Shown here piece by piece: positions 61,278 to 64,000 of a stretch of DNA of 64,000 bases. Within the stretch, counting starts at the first letter, position 1. Each line of letters begins with the position of its first letter. The stretch comes from Nostoc sp. FACHB-973 (GTDB taxonomy: Bacteria > Cyanobacteriota > Cyanobacteriia > Cyanobacteriales > Nostocaceae): positions 124,001 to 188,000 of the forward strand of contig NZ_JACJSJ010000002.1 of the NCBI RefSeq assembly GCF_014698115.1, in the 5' to 3' direction. The position numbers and the translations under genes are program-made. The notes under the pieces are model-generated. The model ran no database searches. It was given only the letters and a program-made list of their open reading frames with translations, and was not told where the DNA came from.

Positions 61278-62750
61278 TTAGTCCATCAGATGTTGCTGGA
61301 CTTTTGAGACTAATTCATTTGTCCAGTGGTTGGCAAGTTCGGCACTGGCGGCTTCCACCATAACTCTGATTACTGGTTCGGTACCAGAGGCGCGAACTAA
61401 GATTCTACCAGAATCACCCATTGCAGCTTCGGCAAGATCGATCGCTTTTTGCACAGGTTGGCAATCTTTCCATCCTAAACGGCGATCGCGGTCTATAACT
61501 CGCACGTTCCGCAATAATTGAGGATAGGTCTGGAAGCTTTGATTTATTAATTCTGCTAGGGAAACACCACTTTGTTTGACTAAAGCTGCTAAATGCAAGG
61601 CTGTTAATAAGCCATCCCCTGTTACGGCATAATGACGGCAAAGTATATGACCTGATTGTTCGCCGCCTAGCATTCCCCCTGTCCGCAGCATTTCGGCTTG
61701 CACGTATTGGTCCCCGACTGCGGTGCGAATCAAGTTCCCACCTATTTCATTCCAAGCTTTCTCGAAGCCTAAGTTAGCCATGACTGTGGATACAATCAAG
61801 TTATCTGGTAGTAGTTGTTTTTGTTGTAGGTGGCGTCCCCAGAGGTAGAGAATGTAATCGCCGTTAACTTGCCTGCCAGTATTATCTACTGCTAAGACGC
61901 GATCGGCGTCGCCATCAAAGGCAAAGCCTAAGTCGGCGTTGTGTTCTTGTACGGTTGCTGCCAAAATATCTAGGTGGGTGGAACCACAGTTGACGTTAAT
62001 GCGATCGCCATCTGCTTCGTTATGCAAGCAAATTACTTCTGCACCCATCTGTGTAAATACTGTTGGTGCTAATCCTACTGCTGCTCCCCACGCTAAATCT
62101 AAAACAATCTTCATTCCTTCAAGATTCAAGCCACCGTCCAAGGGTTTTCTCAACGCCTCGCCATAATGGCTGATTAACTCGAAACGTGAGTAATGTCTGC
62201 CGCAATTACTCTCAGTACCAGCAGTTGAAATCTTGCCACGCAGTCCGGCTTCAATTTCTGCTTGCAATAATTGGGGTAACTTCCCACCATCGGCACCAAA
62301 AACTTTAATGCCGTTGTCCTCTGGGGGGTTATGACTGGCAGAAATCATCACTCCACCGATGGCATCACTGATGCTGGTGAGATAGGCAACGCAAGGAGTA
62401 GGACATAATCCCAAATACCAAACCTCTAACCCTGCTGCTGTTAACCCGGCACTCAAAGCCATTGCCAGCATATCGCTAGAGTTTCGAGAATCTTGTCCCA
62501 GAATCACTGGTCCCACACCAGTAGCATGGTTACGTAAAACAATACCCGCCCAAAATCCAATTTGCAATGCTAGGGGCGCACTCAGTAATTCTCCCACTCG
62601 TCCGCGAATACCATCTGTGCCAAATAACGCATTTGCTGGTAGTGGTAGTAAATTCAGCCCAAAACTGCTCTCAATCCCTTTGCCTAATCCATTAGCTTCG
62701 GAAGCAGAATTCCCAACAATGCCAGATGTCCGAGTTACAGATGAAACCAT
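61278..62750 (-). CDS. glmM: Phosphoglucosamine mutase
   Basis: This enzyme interconverts glucosamine-6- and glucosamine-1-phosphate for peptidoglycan and LPS precursors. From ATG 62750 (490 aa; GTGGAG upstream) it shows [12 protein letters not shown], the active-site serine loop [15 protein letters not shown], the metal loop [20 protein letters not shown] and [13 protein letters not shown]. Intact. The stop abuts a repeat element. Confidence 0.94.
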   Translation of the reverse strand: MVSSVTRTSGIVGNSASEANGLGKGIESSFGLNLLPLPANALFGTDGIRGRVGELLSAPLALQIGFWAGIVLRNHATGVGPVILGQDSRNSSDMLAMALSAGLTAAGLEVWYLGLCPTPCVAYLTSISDAIGGVMISASHNPPEDNGIKVFGADGGKLPQLLQAEIEAGLRGKISTAGTESNCGRHYSRFELISHYGEALRKPLDGGLNLEGMKIVLDLAWGAAVGLAPTVFTQMGAEVICLHNEADGDRINVNCGSTHLDILAATVQEHNADLGFAFDGDADRVLAVDNTGRQVNGDYILYLWGRHLQQKQLLPDNLIVSTVMANLGFEKAWNEIGGNLIRTAVGDQYVQAEMLRTGGMLGGEQSGHILCRHYAVTGDGLLTALHLAALVKQSGVSLAELINQSFQTYPQLLRNVRVIDRDRRLGWKDCQPVQKAIDLAEAAMGDSGRILVRASGTEPVIRVMVEAASAELANHWTNELVSKVQQHLMD

Positions 62751-63314
62751 ATGCTTAAACACTCCACACAACAAACTGAAAAATAGCACTTGAGACTTGA
62801 TTCAGCAATTTCGACATTCTTTATTCTCTTTAAAAATTCGCTCTAGATCAACTTAATTGTACGTAAAAATACTTAAGGATTACTTCTGTAATTGTAAATA
62901 TTTCATGAAGTCAGTGTTGGTTTTTACGTTATCAGTAAAGTTTACCCATTTTAGCTAATTCTTATTTTTATGCTCTCTATCTTAATCTTGACTCTTATGT
63001 GTATTCGTTAATACTTAAAGTCTTTTTAAAATTAAAAGTAATATATATTACTTTTAGTAATTAGATCGCTTTGCCAACAAACTTGAGAATGCAAGTAAAA
63101 TCTAACTGATAAAAACAAAAAAGCAAAATTCCAGCAATATAAAGTTCTATTCATTTCGTGAGTTTGCTGTGTAAAAAGCTACAAAAAATCAAAGCTTAAA
63201 AAATTTTAATATAAATTCTCATCAAATAGTTTTAAGGTAACGTTTTAATGGCCTTTTTAGCCGTTGGTCGGTTAAAACTCCGGCAGTTGACTTTTTAAAG
63301 TTGAGAAATTTAGC
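62751..63314. other. AT-rich spacer with 24-bp palindrome upstream of ho1
   Basis: The 564 bp between divergent glmM and heme oxygenase contain a perfect palindrome TAAAAGTAATATATATTACTTTTA (two 12-nt halves) at 63033-63056. No small gene is clear. Promoters of both genes should lie here. Confidence 0.65.
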
Positions 63315-64000
63315 ATGAGCAGCAATTTAGCAACCAAATTACGTGTAGGCACTAAAAAAGCCCACACAATGGCAGAAAATGTCGGTTTTGTCAAGTGCTT
63401 TTTAAAAGGAGTAGTCGAGAAAAACTCTTACCGGAAACTAGTTGCTAACTTCTACTTCATCTACTCAGCGATGGAAGAGGAGATAGAAAAGCACCGCCAG
63501 CATCCAATTGTTTCTAAAATTTATTTTCCCCAGTTAAACCGCAAGCATACCCTAGAACAAGACCTAAATTATTACTTTGGTGCGAATTGGAAAGAGCAAA
63601 TTCGACTATCTTCTGCGGGTGAAGCTTATGTCAAGCGGATTCGGGAAATATCTGCAACAGAACCAGAACTGTTAATCGCCCATTCATACACTCGTTACCT
63701 GGGTGATTTATCTGGGGGACAAATTCTCAAAAATATTGCTGTCACGGCAATGAATTTGTCTGATGGGCAAGGTACTGCCTTTTATGAATTTGCAGATATT
63801 ACTGACGAAAAGGCATTCAAAGCCAAATATCGCCAGAATTTGGATGAATTACCCTTGGATGATGCTACAGGCGATCGCATTGTTGATGAAGCTAACGCCG
63901 CCTTTGGTGTGAACATGAAGATGTTCCAAGAATTGGAAGGCAATTTGATCAAAGCGATCGGTATCATGCTGTACAACAGCCTCACACGGCGGCGTACACG
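63315..64000 (+). CDS. ho1: Heme oxygenase (partial, cut by window edge)
   Basis: This enzyme opens heme to biliverdin IX-alpha, the first step of phycobilin synthesis, using ferredoxin. The 228 codons present show SNLATKLRVGTKKAHTMAEN with the heme-ligand His, YFIYSAMEEE, HSYTRYLGDLSGGQIL with the distal helix, and FGVNMKMFQEL. ATG 63315. The window ends before the stop, but the family's usual length (about 240 aa) means only a short piece is missing. Confidence 0.95.
   Translation, partial: MSSNLATKLRVGTKKAHTMAENVGFVKCFLKGVVEKNSYRKLVANFYFIYSAMEEEIEKHRQHPIVSKIYFPQLNRKHTLEQDLNYYFGANWKEQIRLSSAGEAYVKRIREISATEPELLIAHSYTRYLGDLSGGQILKNIAVTAMNLSDGQGTAFYEFADITDEKAFKAKYRQNLDELPLDDATGDRIVDEANAAFGVNMKMFQELEGNLIKAIGIMLYNSLTRRRT

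Noticed and set aside
1-64000. tRNA, rRNA, tmRNA or complete transposase genes
   Set aside because: I looked for T-loop motifs, conserved rRNA segments and transposase signatures on both strands and saw none that hold up.

Overview
The window is chromosomal DNA of a filamentous, probably heterocyst-forming cyanobacterium of the Nostoc/Anabaena type. The evidence is dense HIP1 octamers (GCGATCGC) in genes and spacers, heptamer-type short tandem repeats between genes, small dispersed repeats, and marker genes: heme oxygenase, a PatD-like protein, a PirA-like PII-interacting peptide with an NtcA-type box, a SulP/BicA-type transporter and DUF1823. Most genes are ordinary chromosomal genes. The spacers are heavily loaded with repeats, and several repeats have entered coding sequence. 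I saw no rRNA, tRNA, complete insertion sequence, prophage or CRISPR array.

Layout. 0.2-2.6 kb: a C-terminal processing protease and a YdcF-like protein with a repeat-made tail. 2.8-10.8 kb: the most unusual locus, a divergent two-partner secretion pair. The TpsB transporter faces a 1717-residue protein that joins a family 2 glycosyltransferase, an internal signal peptide, a TPS/haemagglutinin exoprotein and a C-terminal CHAT protease; an RNA-ligase-like gene follows 34 bp downstream. 10.9-17 kb: a GGDEF/EAL protein, acylphosphatase, small proteins and a GH13 enzyme. 17.3-24 kb: two paralogous TPR genes, one a STAND (NB-ARC) ATPase and the other lacking the ATPase core, with a toxin-antitoxin pair between them and a related 21-bp tandem array beside each. 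24-27.5 kb: two FHA genes, one fused to an FAD/NAD(P)-binding domain, and endonuclease V. 27.8-30.3 kb: a small accessory island with paralogous small genes, a frameshifted gene, a ParE-type toxin-antitoxin pair bracketed by 65-bp repeats, and an orphan antitoxin.

30.3-38.7 kb: SbcD, CysH, a DHA2 efflux pump divergent from a TetR regulator with a likely operator, a PatD-like gene and a bifunctional RelA/SpoT enzyme. 39-44.5 kb: a protealysin-type M4 protease with its emfourin inhibitor, then a cupin, a hydantoinase-like enzyme and an Asp/Asn hydroxylase-like enzyme. 44.6-52.8 kb: a small HD (alarmone-hydrolase-like) protein, a zinc ribbon, a sugar-kinase-like gene, a Tudor-knot protein, DUF2301/YdcF, SAM hydrolase, PirA and 1-Cys peroxiredoxin. 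52.9-61 kb: a SulP transporter, then a five-gene exopolysaccharide cluster (four glycosyltransferases and a polymerase/ligase). 61.3-64 kb: GlmM and the 5' part of heme oxygenase, cut by the window edge.

The recurring theme is small mobile repeats acting on genes. One small dispersed repeat adds MSTTGYAY in frame to three unrelated proteins. A roughly 92-bp inverted-repeat element encodes the last 20 residues of a glycosyltransferase. Another element abuts the glmM stop codon, and a further copy lies between protease and inhibitor genes. Functions are inferred from motifs visible in the translations; no database search was possible.
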